From the NCBI RefSeq assembly GCF_000407445.1, contig NZ_ASWB01000003.1:310001-374000 (forward strand): 64,000 nucleotides of DNA, given 5' to 3'. The translations under genes and the position numbers were made by a program. The stretch comes from Enterococcus moraviensis ATCC BAA-383 (GTDB lineage: Bacteria; Bacillota; Bacilli; Lactobacillales; Enterococcaceae). Every line of letters starts with the position of its first letter. The first letter of the stretch is position 1. The notes under the pieces were generated by a model. That model had not been told where the DNA came from. It saw only the letters and a list, made by a program, of their open reading frames with translations, and did no database searches. Positions 46,907-56,869 of the stretch are shown here, piece by piece.

Positions 46907-47401
46907 TTACTCTCGATACTTAATTGCTAGGCCCTTTAAGAAATTCCTTGCATAACGATCGCCACATTCTTTGTAATTTCGGTGTCCTTCTTTTCGAAGA
47001 ATCGCACTCAATTCACTGTCAGAAGCATACACACCAGCAAGTCTCAATACATCCAACATATCATCACTTGTCAAAGTTAACGCAATTTTCACTTTCTTCA
47101 ATAAAACATTATTAACATTACTTTGACTCGTAATCAAAAAGGTTGGCTTCGGTACAACACCATTCTTTAAAGGCGGTGTGCCTCTCTTATAAGTAATCAA
47201 TCCATTTAAGAAAGATTCTAGTGTTTTATTATCACAAACTGCATCCCGTGGAAGTTCATCTTCTTCATTTTGCTTTGTTAGTAGCACCCGTAGCTCATCT
47301 CTTGTGATGACTAAACCACCTAAGTTAAAAATTTTGATCATGTCTGTATCTTTAATATCTAATGCATAGCGCAAACGAATCAATATATCGTTGTTATTCA
47401 T
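46907..47401 (-). CDS. DUF1456 (YehS-like) protein
   Basis: This 164-aa protein consists of two repeats of about 70 residues. Each has the (I/V)RLRYALDIKDTDMIKIFNLGG / VKIALTLTSDDMLDVLRLAG pattern, followed by (T/S)DEL..(L/I)L(T/R)K. FLNGLITYKRG and FLKGLAIKYRE close the repeats. This is the complete DUF1456 layout known from E. coli YehS. No function is established. It is monocistronic, with AGGAG upstream of the ATG. Confidence 0.9.
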   Translation of the reverse strand: MNNNDILIRLRYALDIKDTDMIKIFNLGGLVITRDELRVLLTKQNEEDELPRDAVCDNKTLESFLNGLITYKRGTPPLKNGVVPKPTFLITSQSNVNNVLLKKVKIALTLTSDDMLDVLRLAGVYASDSELSAILRKEGHRNYKECGDRYARNFLKGLAIKYRE

Positions 47402-47499
47402 CTTTCTCCTCCAGAAAATATATCATTATGTCCTAGTATAAAGCTTTCTTTCGGAGAATGCATCTTTTTATTTTGATTTGTTTGAATTGCTGTACGAAT

Positions 47500-47539
47500 A
47501 AAAAAATGTTGAAAAGCAGCCTTACGCTAGCTTTTCAAC
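47500..47539 (-). terminator. Terminator of the ald-M42-oppA operon
   Basis: GTTGAAAAGC.AGC (47508-47520) pairs with GCT.GCTTTTCAAC (47526-47539), followed on the minus strand by ATTTTTTT. It lies 14 nt beyond the stop codon. Confidence 0.85.
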
Positions 47540-47553
47540 ATTTATCTACTTCT

Positions 47554-49185
47554 TTATTTTAAAGACACATTCTTATAATAAGGAGCGCCAATTGCACGGT
47601 AAACCAAACCTTCTACACGATCATTCACTAGGAATGCTTCTGATGCTTGATAAAGTGGTGTAACTGGTGAATTATCCATCAATACTTTTTGAGCATCTAA
47701 TAATGTATTCCAACGTTTTTCGTTTTCTGTAGCATACGTTGTTGCTGATTCTGTTAGCAATTTGTCGAATTCTTCATTACTGAACTTACCGTAGTTTTGT
47801 TCGCCATTTGTTCTAAACAATTGTAAGAAATCATACGGATCAGCATACGTTGCTGCCCAACCAGCTAAAACAACATCAAAGTCACCTTTGCTCATTTGGT
47901 CTAAACGGTTTTTAAATGGCACACTTGAGATTGTCACTTTTAGACCTTTTAGATTTTCAGTTAATAATCCTTGGATATATTCTGCCATTTTTTTCGCTGT
48001 ATCAATATCTGATGTTAATAATGTCACTTCAGCTGAGTCGATCCCTAATTCTTTTTTGGCATCTTCCCATAGTTTTTTCCCGCCTTCAATATCTGTTTTC
48101 ATCAAAGCGCCTGCTTCTTCAGCAAAATCTTTTCCTGTTTCTTGATTCGCAATTCCTTTTGGTACAAAAGCTTCAATAGCCATTGAGCCATCTTTTAAAA
48201 TATTTTTAGCGATTTGATCTGAATTGATCAGTTTTGTGATCGCATTTCGAGCGTTTTTATTCGCAAATACTTTATTTTCTGTGTTGTATTGTAAATATGA
48301 AGTGGATGGATAGATACGTTTTACTAATTCTGGATTGTCTAATTCTTGATCCACATATTCACCTTTGATTGGTGCGATATCTGTATCACCCGCTTTGAAT
48401 AAATTCACATTTGTACCGATTTCTTTACTTACTTGAACATTGACTTCGTCTAATTTTACTTTGTCTGCTGCTCTATAGTGGTCATTTTTTAGATATTTCC
48501 ATGTAATACTTGTTCCATCCCAATCAGATAGAGTGAAGGCGCCATTATAAATCATATTGTCACTGTTTGTTCCATATTCTTTGCCTTTTTCTTCAACAAA
48601 TTTTTCGTTCAATGGATAAAATGTTGGTTTTGCTAAAAGCGAAGATAAATATGGAATTGGGTATTCTAAGTTGATTTCTAATGTATAATCGTCTACTGCT
48701 TTGACCCCTAAATCTGCTGCTGGTTTTTCGCCTTTAGAAATCGCTTTGTAGTTTTCAAAGCCATCAAATAAATACGCATATTCTGAACCTGTTTTCGGAT
48801 CAACTGTACGTTTCCATGAGTAAACAAAATCTTTTGCTGTTACAGGATCGCCATTGCTCCATTTTGCATCGTCACGTAAGTTGATTGTGTATGTTTTTCC
48901 ATCATTTGTAGGTGTTACAACTTCTTTTGCAATCGCTGGTGCTGAAGTACTGTCATCAGCAAATTCATACAAGCCTTCCATTACTTGGCTAATTGCTGAA
49001 AAACTAACCACATCTGTCGCTTGTGCAATGTCCATCGTTGGAAGTTCCGCACTTTCAATAACTGTTAACACTTGCTTGTTATCGCCACTTGTCTCATCTT
49101 TCTTACTTCCTGAACCACATGCCGCAAGTGATACGACTAATAAACCTGCCGCAACAGTTGTTAATGCCCATTTTTTCATGTTCAT
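47554..49185 (-). CDS. oppA: Oligopeptide-binding lipoprotein (OppA/PrgZ-like)
   Basis: This 543-aa extracellular solute-binding protein (family 5) has a lipoprotein signal peptide with the lipobox LAAC. The mature sequence has typical SBP_bac_5 landmarks: YTINLRDDAKWSNGDPVTAKDFVYSWKR in outline, YNGAFTLSDWDGTSI, NKNARNAITKLIN and AGWAATYADPYDFLQLF. It would deliver oligopeptides to an Opp transporter; permease and ATPase genes are not in the window. It is the last gene of the ald / aminopeptidase transcript, 27 nt downstream of the aminopeptidase. That arrangement suggests peptide uptake linked to amino-acid catabolism. Confidence 0.94.
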   Translation of the reverse strand: MNMKKWALTTVAAGLLVVSLAACGSGSKKDETSGDNKQVLTVIESAELPTMDIAQATDVVSFSAISQVMEGLYEFADDSTSAPAIAKEVVTPTNDGKTYTINLRDDAKWSNGDPVTAKDFVYSWKRTVDPKTGSEYAYLFDGFENYKAISKGEKPAADLGVKAVDDYTLEINLEYPIPYLSSLLAKPTFYPLNEKFVEEKGKEYGTNSDNMIYNGAFTLSDWDGTSITWKYLKNDHYRAADKVKLDEVNVQVSKEIGTNVNLFKAGDTDIAPIKGEYVDQELDNPELVKRIYPSTSYLQYNTENKVFANKNARNAITKLINSDQIAKNILKDGSMAIEAFVPKGIANQETGKDFAEEAGALMKTDIEGGKKLWEDAKKELGIDSAEVTLLTSDIDTAKKMAEYIQGLLTENLKGLKVTISSVPFKNRLDQMSKGDFDVVLAGWAATYADPYDFLQLFRTNGEQNYGKFSNEEFDKLLTESATTYATENEKRWNTLLDAQKVLMDNSPVTPLYQASEAFLVNDRVEGLVYRAIGAPYYKNVSLK

Positions 49186-49212
49186 TTTTTTGTTCCCCCT
49201 AATTTTCTGTCT

Positions 49213-50289
49213 TTAAAAGCTTTCGATTGTCTCTACTGTTAAATCACTCACGATAGCCACCGCTAATTTCTTCGCTGCCTGGTAGTCTTCATATGCAACA
49301 TACCCATAATGTGTATGTGCATAACGAACTGGAACGCCGATTACAATGGCAGGTACGCCTTTGTTCGTCAAATTAATGATTGCTCCGTTTGTTCCGCCAC
49401 CTTTTCGAACTGAACTTTGCATTGGTAGTCCATATTTTTCTGCCGTTTCTTTAGCAAAGCGCTGGAAGCGCGGGTTAGTGATCATTGAAACATCAAAGTT
49501 TCTAAGCATTGGTCCACGTTTCAATCCGGATTGGATCATATATTCTTCTGAAAAGGTATCATCTGCTGGACAACCTTCAAATACAATCGCAAGATCTGGT
49601 TGAAGGTTGTTCATTGCCACTGTTGCACCACGTTCTCCGACCTCTTCTTGAGCCGTCATTGTACCGATCAAATTGAACTCTGAATCTTTTTCAGATAATT
49701 CTTTCAGTGTTTCCAGCAAACAAGCACAACCGATACGACAGTCAAAAGCTTTCCCCATCATCACATCGGTTGCTTCAAGATACTCAAAAGTAACATCTGG
49801 AATGACAGGATCGCCGATAGCAATATTCAGTTTTTCAACAACCTCTTTTGCACTTGTGCACCCTACATCAATTACCATATCATCGATGGTTTGGACTTCT
49901 TTACGTTCCGCATCTGTCATGAAGTGTGGTGGTTTGCTCGCAATGATACCAGGAATTTCACTTCCATTCGCCGTTTTGATTCGTACTCGATGTGCAGGTA
50001 CCGTATTTGACACCCAGCCACCTAATGGTAAAAAACGCAATGTTCCATTGGGTTTGATGGCTTGAACAATAAATCCAACTTCATCGCTGTGTGCATCAAA
50101 TACGATCGTAGGTTTGTCTGCTTTGTGTTCCCCAACTTTCATATAGACGTTACGAATATGGTCTTCATCGACTTTGGCAAATGGTTCTGAAAATTCTTTC
50201 GCAATCGCTACAACATCGTCTTCAAATCCAGAAACACCAGATGCATTTGATAAACGTTCAATTAACTGTAAAGATTCTTTTTTCGTCAT
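49213..50289 (-). CDS. M42-family metallo-aminopeptidase
   Basis: This 358-aa protein shows the M42 metal-site motifs FDAHSDEVGFIV (His, Asp), CRIGCACLLE, AQEEVGERGA (catalytic Glu pair) and VFEGCPADD, plus a terminal THYGY histidine. These are large dodecameric cytoplasmic aminopeptidases (PepA/FrvX type) that trim imported peptides; glutamyl-aminopeptidase activity is common in the family. It sits between alanine dehydrogenase and an oligopeptide-binding lipoprotein, fitting intracellular peptide degradation. The start ATG is preceded by AGGAGG. Confidence 0.92.
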   Translation of the reverse strand: MTKKESLQLIERLSNASGVSGFEDDVVAIAKEFSEPFAKVDEDHIRNVYMKVGEHKADKPTIVFDAHSDEVGFIVQAIKPNGTLRFLPLGGWVSNTVPAHRVRIKTANGSEIPGIIASKPPHFMTDAERKEVQTIDDMVIDVGCTSAKEVVEKLNIAIGDPVIPDVTFEYLEATDVMMGKAFDCRIGCACLLETLKELSEKDSEFNLIGTMTAQEEVGERGATVAMNNLQPDLAIVFEGCPADDTFSEEYMIQSGLKRGPMLRNFDVSMITNPRFQRFAKETAEKYGLPMQSSVRKGGGTNGAIINLTNKGVPAIVIGVPVRYAHTHYGYVAYEDYQAAKKLAVAIVSDLTVETIESF

Positions 50290-50322
50290 AAGTGTGCGTC
50301 GCCTCCTATTGATTTCAACTAT

Positions 50323-51435
50323 TTATAGAACGGATTGAACTGAAAAATAAGGTAAAGCTAAATCAGTCGCAACAGCCTGATTGGTCATCGCGCCATTCAA
50401 GGTGTTGACCCCTGATAATAATGCTGGATTTTGTTCTATTGCTTGTTCAAAGCCTTTATTCGCTAACTCCACTACATACTGCAATGTCGCATTGGCCAAC
50501 GCAAATGTAGCTGTTTGAGGCACTGCTCCCGGCATATTTGCTACGGCATAATGAATCACACCATGTTTTATATACGTTGGAAGGTCATGTGTCGTCACTA
50601 CATCGATGGTTTCAAAGATTCCACCTTGATCAATGGCAATATCAATGATCACAGAATGTTCTGGCATTGACGCAACCATCTCTTTTGTTACCAAAACGGG
50701 TGCCTTATGGCCTGGAATCAGCACAGCGCCAATTACTAAATCAGCATGTCTTACTTCTTCTTGAATATTGAAGTGATTTGAAACCAGTGTTTTTACTGCA
50801 CCATTAAACTGGTTATCAATTTCTTGTAATTTCTTGATGTTCACATCTAAAATCGTCACATCTGCACCCAATCCTAGTGCGATTTTAGCGGCATTACAAC
50901 CAGAGATGCCACCACCGATGATCGTTACTTTGCCTTTTTTCACACCGGGCACGCCGCCTAGTAAAATCCCTTTTCCTTCAGGAACTTTTTCTAAAAATTG
51001 AGCGCCAATCTGCGCTGCTAATCGTCCAGCAATTTCGCTCATTGGTGCTAATAATGGCAATTCTCCATTCGATAATTGAACGCTTTCATACGCAATGGTA
51101 TTCGTTTTGCGTTTCATTAGTTCTTCAGCCAATGGTTTGTTTGCCGCCAAATGTAAGTACGTAAATAACGTCAAGTCTTCCCGTAAATACGGATACTCTT
51201 CTTTTAATGGCTCTTTTACTTTTAATACTAATTCTTGCGCCCACGCTTCTTCAGCTGTCGCTACAATTGTCGCCCCCACTGCCATGTATTCTTCATCATG
51301 GATCGAAGCGCCTAGTCCAGCATTTGTTTCAACGAAGACTTGGTGTCCGTGTTTAATAAGATCTAAAACCCCCGCAGCTGGTAATGCTACACGATTTTCA
51401 CCATTTTTTATTTCTTTTGGAATACCTATTTTCAT
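50323..51435 (-). CDS. ald: Alanine dehydrogenase
   Basis: This 370-aa protein has full family length and signatures: the N-terminal [30 protein letters not shown], the catalytic-region [10 protein letters not shown], and the NAD-binding [21 protein letters not shown]. It converts L-alanine and NAD+ to pyruvate, ammonia and NADH. As first gene of the operon with a peptidase and a peptide-binding protein, it would use alanine set free from peptides as a carbon or nitrogen source. Its promoter is at 51493-51521. Confidence 0.96.
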   Translation of the reverse strand: MKIGIPKEIKNGENRVALPAAGVLDLIKHGHQVFVETNAGLGASIHDEEYMAVGATIVATAEEAWAQELVLKVKEPLKEEYPYLREDLTLFTYLHLAANKPLAEELMKRKTNTIAYESVQLSNGELPLLAPMSEIAGRLAAQIGAQFLEKVPEGKGILLGGVPGVKKGKVTIIGGGISGCNAAKIALGLGADVTILDVNIKKLQEIDNQFNGAVKTLVSNHFNIQEEVRHADLVIGAVLIPGHKAPVLVTKEMVASMPEHSVIIDIAIDQGGIFETIDVVTTHDLPTYIKHGVIHYAVANMPGAVPQTATFALANATLQYVVELANKGFEQAIEQNPALLSGVNTLNGAMTNQAVATDLALPYFSVQSVL

Positions 51436-51492
51436 TGTACAGAACCCTCTCTAACGGATTGCTTATTTTTTTACTAATAAGCCACTCATTAG

Positions 51493-51521
51493 ATTATAGT
51501 TTAATGAAAGTTCATCCGCAA
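51493..51521 (-). promoter_or_regulatory. Promoter of the ald operon
   Basis: On the minus strand TTGCGG (51516-51521), a 17-bp spacer and TATAAT (51493-51498), about 58 nt upstream of the ald start. Confidence 0.7.
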
Positions 51522-51574
51522 TACATAGAAAAAATTTTTATTTTCTCTTTATTTTTTAATGCTTCTTTTACTAA

Positions 51575-51622
51575 AAACGCCTGAAAATAAATCATAATGC
51601 GACTTATTCCAGACGTTTTTTT
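51575..51622. terminator. Terminator after the first lacD gene
   Basis: AAACGCCTGAAAATAAAT pairs imperfectly with ACTTATTCCAGACGTTT. Ts lie on the far side in both directions. It is 6 nt past the lacD stop on the minus strand. Confidence 0.75.
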
Positions 51623-51627
51623 ATTCT

Positions 51628-52617
51628 CTATTTAACTTCAACTTTTAAACGCCATGATGTCCCACAACGATCAACGATTTCATTCAAGGTGTCAATATTT
51701 TCTTTTCCTTGTGTCGCAAACCAATCACGACCTGCTGCTTCCCCTTTGGCAGCAAACGGTTTAACGCCATCACGCCATGTTGCACGACCACATAGAACCC
51801 CACTAAATTCAGAGCCTGCTTCTTTTGCAAATTCCAATGTTTCTTGGAATAGCTTCGTCGAAACTCCTGCACTAAGAAAAATAAAGGGTAGTTCTGTTAA
51901 TTCACTTTGTTTTTTAAAATAGCCTAAGGCTTCTTTTTTACTATATACTACTTCATTTTCAGCAAAACCTTCTACATAATTCATATTGACAGGTACTTCC
52001 ATCTTTAATACATCGATATGATAGTGTGCTTTAGAAAACTCGACCATTGATTCCAACACTTTATGTGGTTTAACTCTAGCAAATGCGGCTGAGCTGGCAT
52101 CTGTAATTTCAGTATCGTAGGTTACGATCTCTACAAAAAGCGGTATATCTTCACCTAAACATTCACTACCTAAGCGTTCCACAAAGATATGTTTCAACTG
52201 ATTGATCGCAGCTGGTTCATCCGGATCATAATAAAGTAAAAATTTGATAGCATCCGCTCCTGCTTCTTTCAACCGTGCTACCGACCACTTCTCCAATAAA
52301 TCTGGCATTCTACCAGGTGTTGAGGTATCATAGCCTGTCTTTTCATATGCCAACAATAAACCACAATTTTTGTCACGTACTTTCGTTGCTGGCAATCCGT
52401 ATTCTGGATCAAGTAAAATTGCTGATGCATAGGGGGTTAATTCTTCTGAGGCAACTTTCTTAAAATCAACGATTTCTTCTCCTGTAGCCATTGTGCTAGC
52501 TGTGGCGATCATCTTTTTCAATGATCCACGTTGGTCGATTGCCAATGCTTCGATCAACCCTTTTTCATTGGATAAGCGATTGAGGGCGTCCATTTTTGCT
52601 TGACTGATTTTGATCAT
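51628..52617 (-). CDS. lacD: Tagatose-1,6-bisphosphate aldolase (LacD), copy 1
   Basis: This 329-aa class I aldolase has EALAIDQRGSLKKMI, ASAILLDPEYGLPA, AIKFLLYYDPDEP, and the Schiff-base lysine strand VLKMEVPVNMNYVEGF. It cleaves tagatose-1,6-bisphosphate to dihydroxyacetone phosphate and glyceraldehyde-3-phosphate in the tagatose pathway of galactose and GalNAc catabolism. It has its own promoter (52666-52694) and a terminator on each side, so it is a separate unit. A paralogue lies about 4 kb to the right, on the other side of GH101. Confidence 0.96.
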   Translation of the reverse strand: MIKISQAKMDALNRLSNEKGLIEALAIDQRGSLKKMIATASTMATGEEIVDFKKVASEELTPYASAILLDPEYGLPATKVRDKNCGLLLAYEKTGYDTSTPGRMPDLLEKWSVARLKEAGADAIKFLLYYDPDEPAAINQLKHIFVERLGSECLGEDIPLFVEIVTYDTEITDASSAAFARVKPHKVLESMVEFSKAHYHIDVLKMEVPVNMNYVEGFAENEVVYSKKEALGYFKKQSELTELPFIFLSAGVSTKLFQETLEFAKEAGSEFSGVLCGRATWRDGVKPFAAKGEAAGRDWFATQGKENIDTLNEIVDRCGTSWRLKVEVK

Positions 52618-52665
52618 AGTGATGACTCCTTTACTCTTTTTTGAGGGAAAACCTCTCTTACTTTG

Positions 52666-52694
52666 AGTATACGCTCTGGCATTTATAAAGACAA
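52666..52694 (-). promoter_or_regulatory. Promoter of lacD copy 1
   Basis: On the minus strand TTGTCT (52689-52694), 17-bp spacer, TATACT (52666-52671), about 49 nt upstream of the ATG. Confidence 0.75.
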
Positions 52695-52719
52695 AAGAGA
52701 GGACTTTCTATACTCCTTT

Positions 52720-52767
52720 TAAAAAGAGCTTAGCGATGAGAGGATTCCTCACTCATCTGCTAAGCTC
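52720..52767 (-). terminator. Terminator of the O-glycan operon after GH101
   Basis: GAGCTTAGCGATGAGAGG (52725-52742) pairs with CCTCACTCATCTGCTAAGCTC (52747-52767) with minor bulges. On the minus strand T5 and more Ts follow. Confidence 0.88.
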
Positions 52768-52781
52768 ATCGACCTTTATTC

Positions 52782-55700
52782 TTACTTTGTCTTTTGCGCT
52801 GTCACTGTAAAGTTATCAATCACTAAATCATATGCGCCTCCAGTTGTATAAATACCAAACGTTGTATTTCCTGAAGCATCACCGATAATTTCAGCCTCGT
52901 ATTTCCTTGTTTTTCCATCTGCTGATGTTGGTACGATCGACCCTGCTTTTTTAAGATCTGGAAGTGATTTAAATTCACCTGTTACTGCTCCAGCAGAGAA
53001 AACGTCTTTCCCGTCTGTTTGATAGTCAAAACGCACGGTATATTTTTTACCTGCTTCAAATTTCACATTTTGAGGAGTTGTTTGAAGCATCAAACCTGTT
53101 CCTTGTTTATGCGCTTTTAAAGACCAATTTCCTGATAGTACATCGGATACTTTATTGTCATTCCACCCATATTGAGTATAGGGCTCGTTTTTCTCTGATA
53201 AGTGGACTCTTGGATCTTCCACACCACCTGCTGGTCCTTTAACAAATGGGAATAGACCTAATGCTTGGGTATCTTCAAAATCTTGTTTAATGATGACGTC
53301 ATTTGTTAGGTTTGAAACGTCTGTTTGGCGTTCAATAATGCGGATATCATCAAATTTTGTTTTGTTCGTCCCTGCTTCTGTTGCTAAGGTAAGTGTCACT
53401 TTTTTAGCATTTTCAGGCACCATAAAATCTAGTCTGGCATTTTGCATGTACTGCGGATACTTGTTACTTGTATGATTAATATCGGCTTGAATGTAGTTTT
53501 GAACAACAGAATTTGTGTATTCTTTTGAATAGGTTTTCCCGTCGACATCTAGTAAAATGCTTGCTTTTCTATCATGGGTTTCTGTATTAACGTAAAGACT
53601 GTATTTGCCTGTTTTTGGTACTGTCAGTTCTTGTTTGATAGTCATTGCTTGTTTGCCTGCATTTAAAACGTAGTCTCCATTCGGGTCTTTGATGACTGCT
53701 GCATCTCCCTCGATAACTTGCCAGTTTTTCGCTAAGGTATCTTTTTCATTAAAGCCAGGATCTTTCACTCCTGTTCCCGTACCAAATTTAATTGGTTCAG
53801 TAGTAGTTGGTTCGGCAATGACATATGGTGTTTTGGCTTCTGCTTGAATCGTGACCTTGTCTCCAGCAATACTAGCTGCACCTTTGTCTTTTCTGCCTTG
53901 ATCTGTTAATTCGTATACATGTAAGTTTGTTTTCTTTTGTAGCGTATCTGGCACCACCCAGGTTGTTGTCCCTCCCCTTTCATTCCAATGATATAGTTTA
54001 AGTTGATCATTGACTGTCCATGGTAATAAATAGGTGCTGCCTTTTAATACGTCAACGCCATTTAAGGTTATACGTTTTTCAGCATCGGCACTAGTTTTCG
54101 TTACAACTACTTTTTCAGTATCCTTTGCTAGTTTGATGGTACCGTATAGCTGACCATCACCCGCAGTGGTTGTATCCCAGTTCGTGATTTGATAGTGCTG
54201 TAAAAATTTTGTTGGAACATTGATCGCAAAGGTTTTTTCTATATATGAATTGAAATTGGTTTTGCCAACCCAACCTTCATATGCTTCAAACTCTGCTCCG
54301 CCTAATAATGGATTATCAGAAATGATCCATGTATCTTTTTGATGGTTGCGAATAAAACGGACGATATTACTGTTGAACCCTTTCATCGATGTTCCGCCGT
54401 ATGCTTTTTCAGCTGACCAGTGATTCCAAATGGAGTCATATTCTAATGCATTAGGAAATTCATTCGCCGTGATCCATCCTAGTCCACTGATTTCTTTGCT
54501 TAATTGGCGACTTAGCCAACCCGCTTCTCCTTGGTTTCCCCAAACGTCTACATAAATGTAATCGAGATTCGGTACATTTTGCTTCAATTCTTTAAAACGT
54601 TCCAAGCGATTTCCACTAATTGTATCCGGTCGTTGTTTAATGAAATATGACGGATCGAGCCAGTCCCAACCTCGTTTTGTTGGGTCGACTAAGTCTTCAC
54701 TAAATGATTTTGCTTCTGGATAAGACTCAGTATCATTAACGTGTACACCGAATATAGCATTCAGTTTATGCCCTTCCTCGATCAGTTCATTCAGTTCTTT
54801 CTCACCACCCTGTCGTTTACCAACAGCTCCGTAATCTGGGTGAGCTGAATCATGCCCTTCATTTTGATACCCTTTTAATAGATTCATTTGACCTAAACCG
54901 TCTGTCAGATTGTAAACACGTTTTGATTCGTCTAACGTTACTGAAAATGGATTGGTTGCCTGACTAGCAAAATTGAACGGAATTCGTTGATTGACTAGTT
55001 CAGGTACTTTTTCTGCTCCAACGGGATTATTCATGATTGCCCGATAATTGATTGCAGCATCTTGCCAATCGACTTTTCCATCATCATTTAGGTCTTTTGC
55101 AAATTTGATTTTTACTTCTGGTATTTCACCTGTCAAATAAGTATCTGGTGCGTCGAATGGGCGATAGGTCCAAGCCCCACTCCATAATGATGTAACATAA
55201 CCTGATTCGGTCTCTTTCGTTTGCTTATAGATACGGTTATTATCGCTGTTGTCTACTGTTTTATCTCCGTAGGCATTCGTCCAAAAACTAGCAGCGTAGG
55301 TATCTGTATTTAAAAATCCGTACATATATTGTTTAGTGCCCACTTCGTTTGTGGTCATTAAGTTCTGGAAAGTGTCGCCATTTTTATTGCCATTATTAGC
55401 ATTAGTGCCAGTATTCATGACTACTCCTGCAAATGCAGCCCCAGCATCCGTACTATTTACAGAAAGCAATCCTTGGTTGGCTATTGCAAGGGTATGGATT
55501 TTCGTCATGCCCTCTTTAATATCTACTATTTTCATAGACACTTCTTGTCCATCAGAAACAGTGAAATGAACGTTAAACGTCAAGCCTACTGTTGGAACTG
55601 TCACGTGATACGTTGCTTTATTCTTCGCCGTTGCCTCTTTCACAGCAGTTGCTTCATACGATTTCCCATCAATCAAGACTTGGTTGATTTTTTCGTGTTG

Positions 55701-56756
55701 GCCTTTAAACATACTCTTTTTATCGTTTGGATTTTCATAGCGAATCACCCTTGGAAAAGTTGGATCTAAGATAGCGGTAATATCCGTTGATGAAATTTCA
55801 TCACCCTCTTCATTACTTCCATCATCTATAACCGTCACTGTTGCTTTTGCTTTTAGCGTTGTTCCAGCAACGGTGCCTAGAACATCAAAGCTACCGACTT
55901 TTTCATAAGATGCAGGTGGGATACTATCCCATGTCACTTTCTCTTCTTTTTGATTACCAGTATTGTAGCTAGCTTTGACTGTTGGTGGGAGTGACGGTGT
56001 TACACCTATTTTTGTAAAAACTTTGACTGGTGCTAACTCAATAATTTCGGGGATTATTTCTGGTAAGGTGTCCTTGTCGCCGTTTTTAAAGTATTGATAG
56101 CTGACTGTTTTTTGATCATACCAAGTTCTAACACCAATGCGTCCTGATGTTGTCGGTATTTTACTCCCATTTGCCAAGACTGGTTCTCCGTCATAAAACT
56201 GTGTACCATTTAGCCAAATCGTGATCTTTGTTCCAACATAACGAACCTTCAAAACATAAGTCGTATCAGCTGCCAAATTAGGTCCTGAAATGCCGTCGTT
56301 CCAAGATATCGGACTTTCAACAAGCCATTTACCATTGACATTATAGCCTACAAAAACCCAACTATCTTTTGATGCACCTCTAATGATTACACCTGTACGT
56401 CCTTCTCCTGAATTAAATTTGAATGCTGTTTCTATTTCTCCATCTGCTTTTTGTGGTGAATCTAAATTGATAGCTACCGCATTATTGCCCGCTTCTGTTT
56501 TTCGAGAAACATCCAATGCATTGTTTTTCAAGGTCCTGTTTGTTCCACCAACTAAATCTTGCCAATTGCCTAACTGTCCATCTTGAAAGCTTGTCTGCCA
56601 ATAGTTGTCCATCGCTGTAGGTTCTGTTGTAGCTTGTAGTTGTTCTTGACCACTGTTTCCATTTTCTGTTTCAGCTTGAACAGTTAACGGGACGACTATT
56701 ACCGCACACGTCATTAATGCCAACATACTGATAGATGTTGTCCACTTTTTCTTCAT
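52782..56756 (-). CDS. Secreted GH101 endo-alpha-N-acetylgalactosaminidase
   Basis: This 1324-aa protein has a signal peptide (TTSISMLALMTCAVIVVPLTVQA). A LamG/jelly-roll domain spans about residues 45-230 and a Big_4-like Ig domain about 240-310 (APVKVFTKIGVTPSLPPTV). The GH101 N-terminal sandwich and TIM barrel follow, with candidate nucleophile D737 (YIYVDVWG) and acid/base E766 (ITANEFP). Two C-terminal beta-sandwich modules end the protein. GH101 releases Gal-beta-1,3-GalNAc from Ser/Thr of mucins. There is no LPXTG or WxL anchor, so it is probably free or non-covalently held. I start at ATG 56756; an ATG at 56774 adds six residues. Last gene of the O-glycan operon. Confidence 0.94.
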   Translation of the reverse strand: MKKKWTTSISMLALMTCAVIVVPLTVQAETENGNSGQEQLQATTEPTAMDNYWQTSFQDGQLGNWQDLVGGTNRTLKNNALDVSRKTEAGNNAVAINLDSPQKADGEIETAFKFNSGEGRTGVIIRGASKDSWVFVGYNVNGKWLVESPISWNDGISGPNLAADTTYVLKVRYVGTKITIWLNGTQFYDGEPVLANGSKIPTTSGRIGVRTWYDQKTVSYQYFKNGDKDTLPEIIPEIIELAPVKVFTKIGVTPSLPPTVKASYNTGNQKEEKVTWDSIPPASYEKVGSFDVLGTVAGTTLKAKATVTVIDDGSNEEGDEISSTDITAILDPTFPRVIRYENPNDKKSMFKGQHEKINQVLIDGKSYEATAVKEATAKNKATYHVTVPTVGLTFNVHFTVSDGQEVSMKIVDIKEGMTKIHTLAIANQGLLSVNSTDAGAAFAGVVMNTGTNANNGNKNGDTFQNLMTTNEVGTKQYMYGFLNTDTYAASFWTNAYGDKTVDNSDNNRIYKQTKETESGYVTSLWSGAWTYRPFDAPDTYLTGEIPEVKIKFAKDLNDDGKVDWQDAAINYRAIMNNPVGAEKVPELVNQRIPFNFASQATNPFSVTLDESKRVYNLTDGLGQMNLLKGYQNEGHDSAHPDYGAVGKRQGGEKELNELIEEGHKLNAIFGVHVNDTESYPEAKSFSEDLVDPTKRGWDWLDPSYFIKQRPDTISGNRLERFKELKQNVPNLDYIYVDVWGNQGEAGWLSRQLSKEISGLGWITANEFPNALEYDSIWNHWSAEKAYGGTSMKGFNSNIVRFIRNHQKDTWIISDNPLLGGAEFEAYEGWVGKTNFNSYIEKTFAINVPTKFLQHYQITNWDTTTAGDGQLYGTIKLAKDTEKVVVTKTSADAEKRITLNGVDVLKGSTYLLPWTVNDQLKLYHWNERGGTTTWVVPDTLQKKTNLHVYELTDQGRKDKGAASIAGDKVTIQAEAKTPYVIAEPTTTEPIKFGTGTGVKDPGFNEKDTLAKNWQVIEGDAAVIKDPNGDYVLNAGKQAMTIKQELTVPKTGKYSLYVNTETHDRKASILLDVDGKTYSKEYTNSVVQNYIQADINHTSNKYPQYMQNARLDFMVPENAKKVTLTLATEAGTNKTKFDDIRIIERQTDVSNLTNDVIIKQDFEDTQALGLFPFVKGPAGGVEDPRVHLSEKNEPYTQYGWNDNKVSDVLSGNWSLKAHKQGTGLMLQTTPQNVKFEAGKKYTVRFDYQTDGKDVFSAGAVTGEFKSLPDLKKAGSIVPTSADGKTRKYEAEIIGDASGNTTFGIYTTGGAYDLVIDNFTVTAQKTK

Positions 56757-56869
56757 TCCACTGTCACTCTCCATCTCTTTTTAAATGCGCTATCATTTTT
56801 TTAGAAATAAAATGTTCTATGACACTGTCTATTCTGACCTTTGGAACTCGTTTCATCCTTCGTTTTCAA